DNA of 64,000 nt from CALNXN01 sp942490645 (GCA_942490645.1 CALNXN010000005.1:372001-436000); one strand, 5' to 3'. Positions 37,313 to 46,321 are shown, counted from the first letter of the stretch. Program-made: numbers and translations. Notes: generated by a model not told the origin, from the sequence alone.

Positions 37313-38137
37313 ATGACATCACGCGAGCCATTCGCGCGATCTGGACGGGGGAGTCCGCTGGGTGATCCGCGCTTTGCGCGAGACGAGGCCGCTTCCAACT
37401 TGCCGCTCTATGCCACAGCGATTGCGTGTGTTTTGACCACCTTGGGCATTCTTTGGTTGCGCGCTGATCCGACACCGCAACCGCAGTTTTCCCAAGTGCC
37501 GCCCGCCGAAGAACCTGTTTCAGCCCTCATGATCGACCGGCCGCAGTTGACCACCGTTCCAGATATCGAACCCGTTGAAGTCGTGACCCGTGCAGCACAG
37601 CCCGCATCCAATGGCCCGGTGACGCTGTTGCGCGCATCCGATGCGCCCGTCAGCCAGCAACTGCGTCGCCCGATCCGTCTGGTCGGAACCGATCACCGCG
37701 TCCACGATCTGCGTGGGCTGACGGCCGAGGCACTCGCTGGCTTTGGTCATCAGGTTGGCCAGACTGATGCACTGCACAATCTGCTGGTCACCACCCTGTC
37801 AGAGGGTCAGTCGGACGCTTATATTGATGCTGCATTGAACGCCGCGCGTATACGCGGTGAATTCCAAACGCCCAAGGCTCTGCTGACTGTTGCCGGCAAA
37901 ATCGACACAAAAGCGCTTTTGACAAGCCTTTTGGTCATCTCGCAAGGCGCGCAAACCCATGTGCCTTCTGCGAACGCGGACCATGTTCTGTCGTCTGGCG
38001 ACAGTCTCGCCGGTCTGGCCTTGCGGTATTATGGTGAACCGATGGCATTTGCGGCTATTGCGGAGGCCAACGCGCCACTGGCACGGGGTATGTCTGTGGC
38101 TCTTTCAGGCGCGCGCATCGAGATACCCGCGCTTTAA
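37313..38137 (+). CDS. LysM peptidoglycan-binding domain protein
   Basis: A 274-residue protein. One membrane segment lies near residues 27-45 (LPLYATAIACVLTTLGILWL), followed by a long extracytoplasmic region rich in Pro/Val and a C-terminal LysM domain (about 225-272: HVLSSGDSLAGLALRYYGEPMAF ... LSGARIEIPAL). LysM binds N-acetylglucosamine-containing glycans, so the protein is likely an anchored cell-wall-binding factor. The start at 37313 has a purine-rich GGGGGGA upstream; a frame extension back to 37172 has no support. Its stop overlaps the convergent zapE stop by four bases. Confidence 0.85.
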   Translation: MTSREPFARSGRGSPLGDPRFARDEAASNLPLYATAIACVLTTLGILWLRADPTPQPQFSQVPPAEEPVSALMIDRPQLTTVPDIEPVEVVTRAAQPASNGPVTLLRASDAPVSQQLRRPIRLVGTDHRVHDLRGLTAEALAGFGHQVGQTDALHNLLVTTLSEGQSDAYIDAALNAARIRGEFQTPKALLTVAGKIDTKALLTSLLVISQGAQTHVPSANADHVLSSGDSLAGLALRYYGEPMAFAAIAEANAPLARGMSVALSGARIEIPAL

Positions 38138-39192
38138 GTTCCCCAATCCTCGGCCTGCATTTCGCGAAGCCGCGAGGCGGTGCGTTCGAATTCGAATGAT
38201 CCCTCCCCCTCGATGTACAGCATCTCTGGCTTGGCAGCCGCTGAACAAATCAGCCGAACCTTGGCTTCATAAAGCGCGTCGATCAGCGTGACGAACCGCT
38301 TGGCTTCGTTGAAGTTCGAACGCGACAATGCAGGGATGTCATCGACCATCAACACGCGGACGGCCTGTGCAATCACAAGGTAGTCGCCCGGTCCAAGGGG
38401 TTTGCCGCACAGATCGTGAAACCCTGCCCGCGCAACGCCATTGCGAAACTGCGGCAAAACGACGTCACGCCCTTTGACGCGCAGCACCAGCGGCTCGGAC
38501 GCACCACCGGACAAATCGCGCCAAACCTCATCCATTGTCGCACGCGATGCGGCATTGATCGGCGTAAAATATACTTGCGAACCCGTCAGCCGGTCCTGCC
38601 GATAATCTTTGGGGCTGGTCAGCTCCCAAACCACCATCTTGTCCTTGATTTGCGCGATGAAGGGCAAGAAAAGGTCGCGGTTCAACCCGTTCTTATAGAG
38701 GTCATCCGGGACACGGTTTGATGTGGTGACCACGACAACACCGGCGGCAAACAGTGCCTCAAACAACCGCCCGACAATCATGGCATCGGTGATATCGCTG
38801 ATTTGCATCTCGTCAAATGCGAGCAGACGAACGTTGCTTGCTACGTCCTTGGCCACCGGTGCGATAGCGTCTTCCACACCGGTTTTGCGCACCTCGTGCA
38901 TGGCCGTGTGGATCTCTTGCATGAAGGCGTGAAAGTGCACGCGGCGCGCGGGGATGTCGTCAAGATGTTGCACGAAAAGGTCCATCAACATCGACTTGCC
39001 GCGCCCGACCCCACCCCATAGATACAGCCCCTTGGGCGGCTCTGGAGGCTTGCGAAACAAACCTTTTTTCGCAGGTTCCGCAAGCGCCATTCGAATGCGG
39101 TCCAACTCAGGCAAAACGGCCTCTTGCGCCGGGTCTGCACGCAGATCACCGGACGCGGCCAGCTTGGCATATATGTCCGTCAAGGCTTCCAT
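38134..39192 (-). CDS. zapE: Cell division protein ZapE (AFG1-like ATPase)
   Basis: A 352-residue AFG1/LACE1-type ATPase. Walker A is LWGGVGRGKSMLMDLF (about residues 57-72), Walker B RLLAFDEMQISDITDAMI (about 122-139), and an arginine-rich C-terminal part contains FVTLIDALYEAKVRLICSA. In E. coli ZapE influences Z-ring stability under stress. In Rhodobacteraceae zapE is often next to mdh; here it is followed by the LysM gene convergently and preceded by a divergent MFS carrier instead. Confidence 0.93.
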   Translation of the reverse strand: MEALTDIYAKLAASGDLRADPAQEAVLPELDRIRMALAEPAKKGLFRKPPEPPKGLYLWGGVGRGKSMLMDLFVQHLDDIPARRVHFHAFMQEIHTAMHEVRKTGVEDAIAPVAKDVASNVRLLAFDEMQISDITDAMIVGRLFEALFAAGVVVVTTSNRVPDDLYKNGLNRDLFLPFIAQIKDKMVVWELTSPKDYRQDRLTGSQVYFTPINAASRATMDEVWRDLSGGASEPLVLRVKGRDVVLPQFRNGVARAGFHDLCGKPLGPGDYLVIAQAVRVLMVDDIPALSRSNFNEAKRFVTLIDALYEAKVRLICSAAAKPEMLYIEGEGSFEFERTASRLREMQAEDWGT

Positions 39193-39328
39193 TCCGATGG
39201 CATATCTTGGGACCAGAGCCGAGAAAAGCCCGCTGTGACATCAGTTTCTGTTGTGTGACCGCAAAAACTCCTGAATTGACCAACCCAACCAGTGCCGTAG
39301 TGTTTGCGAAATTCAGACCGGAGCATCC

Positions 39329-40570
39329 ATGCAAGATCGCAATCCTCTATTTTCGCCCGTCCTTCTGGTCGGATGTGCCATCATCATTGTAAGTTTTGCG
39401 ATCCGCTCTGCCTTTGGTGTTTTCCAAATTCCCATTGCTGAGGAGTTTGGCTGGCTGCGCGCCGAATTCTCGCTGGCCATTGCCATCCAGAACCTCGCCT
39501 GGGGTGTCGGGCAGCCCTTGTTCGGTGCGCTGGCTGAAAAAATCGGGGACCGCAAAGCGATTGTCATGGGCGCGATCCTCTATGCGCTGGGCCTTTTGCT
39601 TTCAGCCAATTCAACATCACCGATCGAGCATCAGATGTATGCATGGTTAGTGGGGTTCGGGATTGCAGGCACGGGGTTTGGCGTCATTCTGGCCGTTGTC
39701 GGACGCGCGTCTTCGGATGAAAACCGGTCTATGTCGTTGGCGATCGTGTCTGCTTCCGGCAGCGGTGGACAAATCTTCGGCCCACCCTTGGCCGAATGGA
39801 TGCTGGGGTTTCTGACATGGCAAAGCACGTTCATGGTGTTTGCAGCGGCGATCTTGCTGATCTTGTTGACCCTGCCGATGATGCGCGCGCCCAAAATGGC
39901 CTCACGCTCGGAACTGGAAGAAAGTCTGGGCCAGATCCTCGTCAAAGCGTTTCGCGATCCCTCGTATACATTCATCTATCTTGGGTTCTTTTCCTGCGGC
40001 TATCAAATCGCATTCATCACGGCACACTTTCCCGCCTTCGTGACCGAACTTTGCGGCCCGATCATGCCGGGTGGAATGCTGGACAACATGGGCATCAGCA
40101 CGACGTCGGCGCTGGGGGCCGTCGCCATATCTCTGATCGGACTGGCCAATATCGGCGGCACGCTTTTGGCGGGTTGGGCAGGCAAATATTACTCCAAGAA
40201 ATACTTGCTCGCCGGTATCTACACAGGCCGTACGATCGTCGCAGCGCTGTTCATCATGTTCCCAATCACGCCCACCACTGTGATCCTGTTCTCAGTCGCC
40301 ATGGGGTCTTTGTGGCTTGCAACCATTCCACTCACCTCTGGTCTGGTGGCGCATATTTATGGGCTGCGCTACATGGGAACGCTCTATGGCATCGTATTCC
40401 TCAGCCACCAGTTGGGCAGCTTTCTGGGCGTCTGGTTGGGCGGTCGCATGTACGATGTCTACGGTGACTATACCGTCGTGTGGTGGATCGGGGTCGGGGT
40501 CGGTGCTTTTAGTGCAATCATCCATCTGCCGATACGCGAACGCCGTCTTGAGGGGCTGCAAACTGCCTAG
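39329..40570 (+). CDS. MFS transporter (monocarboxylate/oxalate-formate type)
   Basis: A 413-residue permease with 12 predicted membrane segments. It has the first-helix pattern SFAIRSAFGVFQIPIAEEFGW and loop-2 motif EKIGDRKAIVMG (about residues 70-81), both typical of oxalate:formate antiporter-like and monocarboxylate MFS carriers in marine Rhodobacteraceae. The substrate cannot be inferred from the sequence. The 3' end overlaps the stop of the convergent cyclodeaminase gene by four bases. Confidence 0.88.
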   Translation: MQDRNPLFSPVLLVGCAIIIVSFAIRSAFGVFQIPIAEEFGWLRAEFSLAIAIQNLAWGVGQPLFGALAEKIGDRKAIVMGAILYALGLLLSANSTSPIEHQMYAWLVGFGIAGTGFGVILAVVGRASSDENRSMSLAIVSASGSGGQIFGPPLAEWMLGFLTWQSTFMVFAAAILLILLTLPMMRAPKMASRSELEESLGQILVKAFRDPSYTFIYLGFFSCGYQIAFITAHFPAFVTELCGPIMPGGMLDNMGISTTSALGAVAISLIGLANIGGTLLAGWAGKYYSKKYLLAGIYTGRTIVAALFIMFPITPTTVILFSVAMGSLWLATIPLTSGLVAHIYGLRYMGTLYGIVFLSHQLGSFLGVWLGGRMYDVYGDYTVVWWIGVGVGAFSAIIHLPIRERRLEGLQTA

Positions 40571-41481
40571 CTGTCCTGCCACTGGTCCAAAATGTAACGG
40601 CTCGTCATCAGGTCCAGATGCGCGCCTCCACCGTTTTTGAAGACTGTGATGTCCGTGCTGGACGTGCGTTTGAAGCGGTCCAGATCGTAGTAATCCGCTA
40701 TGATGTCGTCACGCGCAAGTGCGCCGGACTCCAGGGGAATTTTAAGCTCTCCGATGTGGCCAAGCGTTGTATCAAAGCTATCCACAAACACGCGCGCGCG
40801 CTGCAGCGCCACATCGTCAACTTCGCGCATATCGGGCCGGTATGCGCCGATCAGATCAACGTGCTGGCCCGGTTGAAGCCATTCGCCACGGATCAGCGGT
40901 TCTGTGGACATTGTGGCTGAGGTGATGATGTCTGCTTGTGCGACGGCTTCCTGCAAGTCCTGTGCCACTCGCAACCCCGGAATCTCACGGGCCATCGACG
41001 CTGCATTTTCTGACGAGCGATTCCACACCGTGAATTCAGCCTGTGGAAATGCAGCGGAATAGGCGGCGTGCAGCCCGCGCCCCTGCGTGCCGGCACCCAC
41101 AATAAGGATATGTTTGCTGTCGGGCCGCGCGAGGCGCCGGGCCGCCAGCAGACTGTCTCCGGCAGTCTTCCACTTGGTCACCAGATGGAAATCCACGATG
41201 GCCGCCAATGTGCCATCGCGGTCCGAAAACAACATGACGCCGCCGTTGATCATCGGCGTGCCTGCATCCGGGTTGCGCGGAAAGACAGTGGCTGATTTGA
41301 CCGCAAGTCCAAGCCCGTCAATCCATGCGGCACGGCTTAGCAACGTGTCCGGATCGCGGTACAAAAACGTGTCGGCAATCTCGGCTTTGGGAAGGGCGTG
41401 ACCCGCGGCAAGCGCGTCGGTCAGACCTATCCAATCAAGGTGATTTTCGCCCGCTTCAAAAGGGATAAATGTCGGTTTCAT
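40567..41481 (-). CDS. Ornithine cyclodeaminase / mu-crystallin family protein
   Basis: A 304-residue NAD(P)-dependent enzyme. N-terminal part has AVKSATVFPRNP and GTPMINGGVMLFSDRDGTLAAIVD (about residues 60-95); the Rossmann nucleotide site is ILIVGAGTQGRGLH (about 124-137), followed by VWNRSSENA. The family includes ornithine cyclodeaminase, alanine dehydrogenase (archaeal) and ketimine reductases; the true substrate is open. The start at 41481 overlaps the stop of the HAD gene (ATGA), giving an operon. Confidence 0.88.
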   Translation of the reverse strand: MKPTFIPFEAGENHLDWIGLTDALAAGHALPKAEIADTFLYRDPDTLLSRAAWIDGLGLAVKSATVFPRNPDAGTPMINGGVMLFSDRDGTLAAIVDFHLVTKWKTAGDSLLAARRLARPDSKHILIVGAGTQGRGLHAAYSAAFPQAEFTVWNRSSENAASMAREIPGLRVAQDLQEAVAQADIITSATMSTEPLIRGEWLQPGQHVDLIGAYRPDMREVDDVALQRARVFVDSFDTTLGHIGELKIPLESGALARDDIIADYYDLDRFKRTSSTDITVFKNGGGAHLDLMTSRYILDQWQDS

Positions 41482-42098
41482 GCGGCCCGCTCCTTTGTCA
41501 AAAGCCCTTCGGAAACAAGGCGATCGGCCCATCCGGCTGGCCCCTCAAACAGGTGCGTTCGCCACCCACGCGCCTGTGCGGCCTTGATATTGTCTGGCCG
41601 GTCATCGGTGAACAGCAACTCGGCTCCGGATAGCCCGCTGCCTTCCTCCACCATCTTGTAAATCGATGGGTCTGGTTTGATCACCTTCATGTGTCCCGAA
41701 ATGAAATCACGGTCAAACGCCTGCAAGAACGGATAATGGCGTGCCGCCAGATCATAACTCTGGATGCCAAAGTTCGTCAGTGAAAAGACGGGGATGCCAC
41801 GCTCTTGCAGCGCGCCCATCAAACGCACGGACTGATCGATCGCGGGGGCCGCCATCTCAATCCAACGGTCATGCCAAAGCCGGATTTCATTGCGCCAGAC
41901 GGGGTTGGCTTCCGCGGTGGCGTAAATCGTCTCGGTGAAATGATGCCCCATATCGACACGGTCATTCATGCCGTGCAAATCAACATCAGAGAACATCGCG
42001 CGTCTGCGCTCCTCCCCGATCACGCTATCGAAAAAGCGTTCAGGCTGCCATTCGATCAGGACGTTGCCGATGTCAAAAACAACCGCTTTGGGGGGCAT
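41478..42098 (-). CDS. HAD-IA family hydrolase (YihX-like)
   Basis: A 206-residue HAD phosphatase. Motif I is VVFDIGNVLIEW with nucleophile Asp9; as in the YihX group the usual second Asp is Gly. Motif II is SLTNF (about 108-112), motif III HMKVIKPDPSIYK (about 139-151) and motif IV ELLFTDDRPDN (about 162-172). Likely a small-molecule phosphatase (YihX acts on glucose 1-phosphate), but substrate is not predictable. Start at 42098 (MPPKAVVF). Overlaps the cyclodeaminase start. Confidence 0.88.
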   Translation of the reverse strand: MPPKAVVFDIGNVLIEWQPERFFDSVIGEERRRAMFSDVDLHGMNDRVDMGHHFTETIYATAEANPVWRNEIRLWHDRWIEMAAPAIDQSVRLMGALQERGIPVFSLTNFGIQSYDLAARHYPFLQAFDRDFISGHMKVIKPDPSIYKMVEEGSGLSGAELLFTDDRPDNIKAAQARGWRTHLFEGPAGWADRLVSEGLLTKERAA

Positions 42099-42165
42099 GA
42101 CTAGACCTTTCGGGAAAAACAGATGTGCCGGACATTGCATAACAGCACCAAACGAAATGGGGCTG

Positions 42166-42621
42166 TCAGCTTTGCCTCAAAGCGGCCCTGAGTTCGCGCT
42201 CCAATGCTTCCAGAAAACGGGAGCGGTCCGCCTTTGTAAACCCCTTGCCGCCGCCTTGCCGAAAAGGATCCGCGGCGCGCAAATCGCTCATCAGATCACG
42301 TGTAGCCAAGACATTTCCTATGTTGGCCTGCGTCAGCGCCTCTCCGTTGTGCTTGAGTACCCGGGCGCCGGCTTCCACGCATTTTGCAGCCAAAGGAATA
42401 TCTCCCGTTACCACGACATCACCTGCGCCACATCGATCCGCGATCCACATATCCGCGACGTCCGGCCCGTCGGGTACGATTATCGTCTCAACCAAGGGAT
42501 TCTGTGACGGTCGCAACCCACCGTTGGATACGAGAAACATTTTGATCTTATGCCGGGTCGCAACCCGTTCCGCTTCAGCTTTTACAGGGCAGGCATCTGC
42601 GTCAATATAGATAGCGGTCAT
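42166..42621 (-). CDS. YaiI/YqxD family protein (DUF188)
   Basis: A 151-residue protein starting MTAIYIDADACPVKAEAERVA, the family's signature (two Asp and a Cys), with VVTGDIPLAAKCVEAGARVL (about residues 71-90) and LMSDLRAADPFRQGGGKGFT (about 110-129). The fold is PIN-like and the family is suspected to be a nuclease; role unknown. The start overlaps the fghA stop (ATGA at 42618-42621). Confidence 0.92.
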   Translation of the reverse strand: MTAIYIDADACPVKAEAERVATRHKIKMFLVSNGGLRPSQNPLVETIIVPDGPDVADMWIADRCGAGDVVVTGDIPLAAKCVEAGARVLKHNGEALTQANIGNVLATRDLMSDLRAADPFRQGGGKGFTKADRSRFLEALERELRAALRQS

Positions 42622-43448
42622 TGGTAAAGCGCGTCCGCGTGAAACGCGATGTGGTCTTCCATGAACGTTGATACAAAGAAATAGCTGTGATCGTATCCTG
42701 GTTGCAGACGGAAACTCCCCTCCTGCCGGCGTGCGGCCATCGCCTGGGCGAACGCCTCGGGTTTCAGCAGTTCAATGAACTGATCCTGAGTGCCGGTGTC
42801 TATGAGAACGGGTCCATCGAACCCTTTGTCCTGCATCATCAGCGTTGCGTCATGGGAGGTCCAGTCGGCTTCATTGTTCCCCAAATATGCACTGAACTGC
42901 TTGCGACCCCAATCGCTCGCAGAAGGGTTTGTGATAGGCGAAAACGCCGAAACCGATTTATACCGTCCAGGCAGACCCATCGCCATTGTCAGCGCACCAT
43001 GACCGCCCATGGAGTGTCCGGTGATGGCTTGCCGCTCCATATCGACGTTGAAATTACGTTCAATCAAAAGCGGCAACTCATCGGCCAGATAGCTCCACAT
43101 CTTGAAGTTCGAATCCCAGGGCTGTTGCGTGGCATCCACGTAAAAACCAGCACCTTGGCCCAAATCATAGGCGTCGTCGTCGGCTACTCCCTCTCCTCTG
43201 GGTGACGTGTCAGGAAAAACCAAGGCGATGCCGTATTCTGCGGCCCAGGCCTGCGCACCGGCTTTGGTCATTGCATTTTCATGTGTGCAGGTCAGGCCAG
43301 AAAGATACCACAAAACTGGAACTGGCGTATCTTGGGCCTCTTCTGGCAGGAAAACCGCAAAAGTCATGTCGCATGCACAGGTTTTTGAGGCGTGGGCGTA
43401 TACGCCCTGAATGCCGCCGTAGCATCGGTTTTCTGAAAGGGTTTGCAT
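42618..43448 (-). CDS. fghA: S-formylglutathione hydrolase
   Basis: A 276-residue esterase-D-type alpha/beta hydrolase that releases formate and glutathione in formaldehyde oxidation. The nucleophile is Ser146 in ITGHSMGGHGAL, with LSGLTCTHENAM (about residues 49-60) and GEGVADDDAYDLGQGAGFYVD typical of FghA; the acid and base lie in TGTQDQF and YDHSYFF. The start at 43448 matches the family N-terminus. Adhl (GSH-formaldehyde dehydrogenase) is not adjacent. A dispersed repeat lies upstream. Confidence 0.95.
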   Translation of the reverse strand: MQTLSENRCYGGIQGVYAHASKTCACDMTFAVFLPEEAQDTPVPVLWYLSGLTCTHENAMTKAGAQAWAAEYGIALVFPDTSPRGEGVADDDAYDLGQGAGFYVDATQQPWDSNFKMWSYLADELPLLIERNFNVDMERQAITGHSMGGHGALTMAMGLPGRYKSVSAFSPITNPSASDWGRKQFSAYLGNNEADWTSHDATLMMQDKGFDGPVLIDTGTQDQFIELLKPEAFAQAMAARRQEGSFRLQPGYDHSYFFVSTFMEDHIAFHADALYQ

Positions 43449-43513
43449 GAGTGGCTCCTGTCTGGATCTGTTGGGTGTTGCTACCCAGTGGATGCGCGCA
43501 CGGCAAGTGCTGG

Positions 43514-43546
43514 CCTCTCCGGGGGGGTTATTTGGAAAAACGAAGG
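43514..43546 (+). repeat. Dispersed intergenic repeat, copy 3
   Basis: A C/G palindrome (cctctccgggggggt) followed by tatttggaaaaacgaagg between fghA and the AEC transporter, matching the layout of copies 1, 2 and 4. Confidence 0.5.
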
Positions 43547-44476
43547 TCAGACACTGGCGGCCCATGCGATCACGAGGCTGACGGTAACGATGCTGATCAC
43601 CGTAGACACCAAAATCGCAGCCGAGACGCGCTGAGGCGCGACACCGTAGTGTTGTGCCAGGATATAGACGTTGCCCGCCACCGGAAGGGCGGATGCAGAA
43701 ATGATGACGGCTGCGCTGAACGTGTCCACTTTGAACAAATAAATGCAGGCGATGGCCACAAATATTGGGTGCAGCACCAGCTTGCAAAAGCTGATCCACC
43801 CTGCGATTTGAATGCGCTCGGCTGACTTTCCGGCCAGCGACGCGCCAATGGCAAAGAGGGCACCTGGCGTTGCAGCGCCACCGAGAATTGAAAGGAAATC
43901 GTTCATTGGAGCGGGGATCGGGATGGAAAGACCTGACCACAAAAGCCCGGCGGTCATGGCTACAATCATTGGGTTTTTGATCAGCCCCATACCGACCGTG
44001 CGCAAAACTCCAAGGCTCATCCTGCCGTCTCTGGAACCTGTGATGAGAACGACAATGAGACTTGAGAATACGATCAGGTCGACGGCAAGAGCGAGCATGA
44101 CCGGACCAATTGCTTCTGGACCCAACAAAAGGGTTAGCATTGGAATACCCAAGAACCCCGTGTTTCCGATGACGCAGCACTGTGCCTCGATCGCAGTGGT
44201 CTGGACGTCGAGTTTGCGCAAGAACCCGACGATGGTTGCGATCCCGTAGACGAAAGCCGTGCCCCACAAATATGCGCCCACCAGTCGGCTGTCCCAGACA
44301 TCGGACAGAGACAAATTCGCCGAAAAGCGGAATATCATGGCCGACAAGGCAAAGTAGAACACGAATTTGGTCAGATATGCGGTGGCCTCTTCGCTAAAGA
44401 ACCGCGTGCGCCCCGCCCAAAAGCCAAGCGCAATCAGAGCAAAGAAAGGCAGCGTTTTGAGGAAAATCTCAACCAT
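43547..44476 (-). CDS. AEC family transporter (auxin efflux carrier-like)
   Basis: A 309-residue permease with about 10 membrane segments. It begins MVEIFLKTLPFFALIALGFWAGR, has NTGFLGIPMLTLLLG (about residues 106-120) and a repeated half near the C-terminus (ASALPVAGNVYILAQHYG), as in MdcF/auxin efflux carrier proteins that move small organic anions such as malonate. Single gene, same strand as mbfA upstream and fghA downstream. Confidence 0.92.
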   Translation of the reverse strand: MVEIFLKTLPFFALIALGFWAGRTRFFSEEATAYLTKFVFYFALSAMIFRFSANLSLSDVWDSRLVGAYLWGTAFVYGIATIVGFLRKLDVQTTAIEAQCCVIGNTGFLGIPMLTLLLGPEAIGPVMLALAVDLIVFSSLIVVLITGSRDGRMSLGVLRTVGMGLIKNPMIVAMTAGLLWSGLSIPIPAPMNDFLSILGGAATPGALFAIGASLAGKSAERIQIAGWISFCKLVLHPIFVAIACIYLFKVDTFSAAVIISASALPVAGNVYILAQHYGVAPQRVSAAILVSTVISIVTVSLVIAWAASV

Positions 44477-44513
44477 GCAACGCTCTTAGACTGACATGGC
44501 GAGGCCTGCAATC

Positions 44514-45488
44514 CTAGCCTGAACCGATCAACACACCCGCAGCCAGAACCAACGCGCCTCCAACGACAACCTGAAAAGCCGCGCGGAAAAACGGGGTTTC
44601 CATGTACCTGTTCTGGATCCATGCGATGGCCCAAAGTTCGACGAAGACGACTGCGATTGCAATGACCGTCGCAGTCCAAAAATCCGTGATCAGATAGGGC
44701 AGGGCGTGTCCCAAGCCACCAACCGTTGTCATGACCCCCGACGCCAGCCCGCGTTTGACGGGAGAGCCGCGCCCGGAGAGTTGCCCATCGTCTGAGGCGG
44801 CCTCGGTAAAGCCCATTGAGATGCCGGCACCCACGGATGCGGCCAGACCGACAAGGAACGTTGTCCATGTGTCTTGGGTTGCAAAGGCGACCGCAAAGAT
44901 TGGCGCGAGCGTGGAGACGGATCCGTCCATCAACCCGGCCAACCCCGGCTGTACCCAAGTCAGAAGGAACTGCCGCTTGGCGACATCGTCCTCCGAGGCG
45001 CGGGCATCGTCGCCGAGATGCTTGTTTTCCAAGTCTTCGGCCGTGGCTTGGTGCCCAGCCTCCGCCGCGGCCAGGTCGCCCAAAAGCTTGCGGGTGGCGG
45101 CATCCGATGTTTTGGCGGCTGCCGCCAGATAAAACTGTTCTGCTTCGCGCTCCATGGCTTCGGCTTCCGAACGGATACGGTCCAGCCCGAGGTTTTCGAC
45201 CAGCCAAACGGGTTTGCGGTTGTAATATCCCGCGACGTGCTCGCGTCGGAGCAGCGGGATCACCTCCCCGAACCTTTGACGGTGCAGGTCGATCAATCGT
45301 TGACGGTGTTGGTCTTCTTCCGCGGCCATGCCATCAAATACCGCCGCGGAATCAGGGAAATCCGTGCGCAACGTCTCGGCATAGCCGCGATAAATGCGTG
45401 CGTCATCCTCTTCGGACGAGATCGCCAGTGCGAGCACTTCCTGCTCTGTGAGGTCTTTGAACCGCTTACGGGAAAAGGAAAAAGGCAT
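44514..45488 (-). CDS. mbfA: Iron exporter MbfA (membrane-bound ferritin, VIT1/CCC1-type)
   Basis: A 324-residue two-domain protein. The N-terminal half (residues 10-165) is a rubrerythrin/ferritin-like di-iron domain with two ExxH elements (AAEEDQHRQRL, about 61-70; AAAEAGHQATAE, about 140-150). The C-terminal half is a VIT1/CCC1-like transporter with five membrane segments (WVQPGLAGLMDGSVSTLAPIFA, about 181-202). MbfA exports iron and protects from peroxide and acid-iron stress in rhizobia and Agrobacterium, where it is repressed by Irr. An Irr-type ICE box lies immediately upstream, supporting the same control here. Confidence 0.95.
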   Translation of the reverse strand: MPFSFSRKRFKDLTEQEVLALAISSEEDDARIYRGYAETLRTDFPDSAAVFDGMAAEEDQHRQRLIDLHRQRFGEVIPLLRREHVAGYYNRKPVWLVENLGLDRIRSEAEAMEREAEQFYLAAAAKTSDAATRKLLGDLAAAEAGHQATAEDLENKHLGDDARASEDDVAKRQFLLTWVQPGLAGLMDGSVSTLAPIFAVAFATQDTWTTFLVGLAASVGAGISMGFTEAASDDGQLSGRGSPVKRGLASGVMTTVGGLGHALPYLITDFWTATVIAIAVVFVELWAIAWIQNRYMETPFFRAAFQVVVGGALVLAAGVLIGSG

Positions 45489-45500
45489 TTTGCACTCCGT

Positions 45501-45517
45501 TTTGGAATAGTTCTAAT
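45501..45517. promoter_or_regulatory. Iron control element (ICE/Irr box) upstream of mbfA
   Basis: TTTGGAATAGTTCTAAT matches the Irr-box consensus TTTRGAAYNRTTCYAAA at all but the last base, 13 bases upstream of the mbfA start. Irr represses mbfA at low iron in Rhizobiales; Rhodobacterales share Irr. The position overlaps the likely promoter or early leader. Confidence 0.8.
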
Positions 45518-45563
45518 TTATGAGGATTGGTGGAACAATCAACTGGCAAACCGATTTCGCTTG

Positions 45564-45577
45564 GAACTGAACAGTTC
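45564..45577. promoter_or_regulatory. Palindrome upstream of the TetR gene (likely autoregulatory operator)
   Basis: A perfect GAACTG-AA-CAGTTC palindrome 34 bases before the TetR start, followed by tttatagttta that could be a -10 region. TetR-type repressors commonly bind such sites at their own promoter. Confidence 0.5.
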
Positions 45578-45611
45578 GGTTTATAGTTTAGGGCAGACCT
45601 TGGGAGGTTCT

Positions 45612-46229
45612 ATGACCGCTACACAAGAGATTGTGCGCAAAGGGCGCAAGTTTGATCAAGTGCTTGATGGCGCGCGTCAGGTGTTTATGGCGGATGGATT
45701 TGAAGGCGCGAGCGTCGACGAAATCGCGCGGGTGGCGGCGGTTTCCAAGGCAACGCTCTACAGCTATTTTCCGGACAAACGGCTGCTTTTTATGGAGGTG
45801 GCACGCTCTGAGTGTCAGCGTCAGGCTTCGCAGGCGATGGACAACATCAACATGTCTGGCCCGCCGCGCGTGGTTCTGGAGCAGGCGGGAAAGCATTTTC
45901 TGCGGTTCCTGACGTCGGAATTTGGTCAGCAGATTTTTAGAATTTGCGTGGCGGAATCGGACCGGTTTCCTGAATTGGGCCAGCGCTTTTTCAACTCCGG
46001 GCCTGCGGTGATGCAGGCCGAGATGTCGGCATATTTCGCACAGGCCGAGGCGCGGGGGGAACTGGCGGTAGAGGACCATGTTCTGGCGGCCTCTCAGTTT
46101 GGCGAACTGTGCAAGGCGGATCTTTGGATGCGCCTGATCTGCGGGGTGATCAAGTCGGTGTCTGATGAGGACATCGACCGTGTGGTCATGGGGGCCGTGG
46201 ACACATTCATGGCGCGCTACGGAACCTGA
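45612..46229 (+). CDS. TetR/AcrR family transcriptional regulator
   Basis: A 205-residue regulator. The N-terminal TetR helix-turn-helix spans about residues 15-60 (ARQVFMADGFEGASVDEIARVAAVSKATLYSYFPDK). The C-terminal part (LRFLTSEFGQQIFRICVAESDRFPELGQRFF) resembles the AcrR-type C-terminal domain TetR_C_33/AefR. The ligand and target are unknown; the divergent mbfA and the downstream imuB are the neighbours. The start has GGGAGG 4 bases upstream. A palindrome in the promoter suggests autorepression. Confidence 0.92.
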   Translation: MTATQEIVRKGRKFDQVLDGARQVFMADGFEGASVDEIARVAAVSKATLYSYFPDKRLLFMEVARSECQRQASQAMDNINMSGPPRVVLEQAGKHFLRFLTSEFGQQIFRICVAESDRFPELGQRFFNSGPAVMQAEMSAYFAQAEARGELAVEDHVLAASQFGELCKADLWMRLICGVIKSVSDEDIDRVVMGAVDTFMARYGT

Positions 46230-46287
46230 CGGTTTTCTTCCAGATGTAGACTCGACTCAAGGGTGGGGTCGTTCTAAATCTGAACAA

Positions 46288-46302
46288 GAACAAAAAGCGA
46301 AC
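46288..46302 (+). promoter_or_regulatory. SOS box (GAAC-N7-GAAC) upstream of imuB
   Basis: GAAC at 46288-46291 and GAAC at 46299-46302, spacer of 7 bases: a perfect alphaproteobacterial LexA direct repeat, ending 19 bases before the imuB ATG. A further GAAC at 46282 precedes it. Confidence 0.85.
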
Positions 46303-46321
46303 AAAAGTGAGTCTCGCCAGC

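Noticed and set aside
44874..45611. Upstream extension of the TetR frame through mbfA
   Set aside because: The extension is antisense to mbfA; the TetR helix-turn-helix and ribosome-binding site place the start at 45612.
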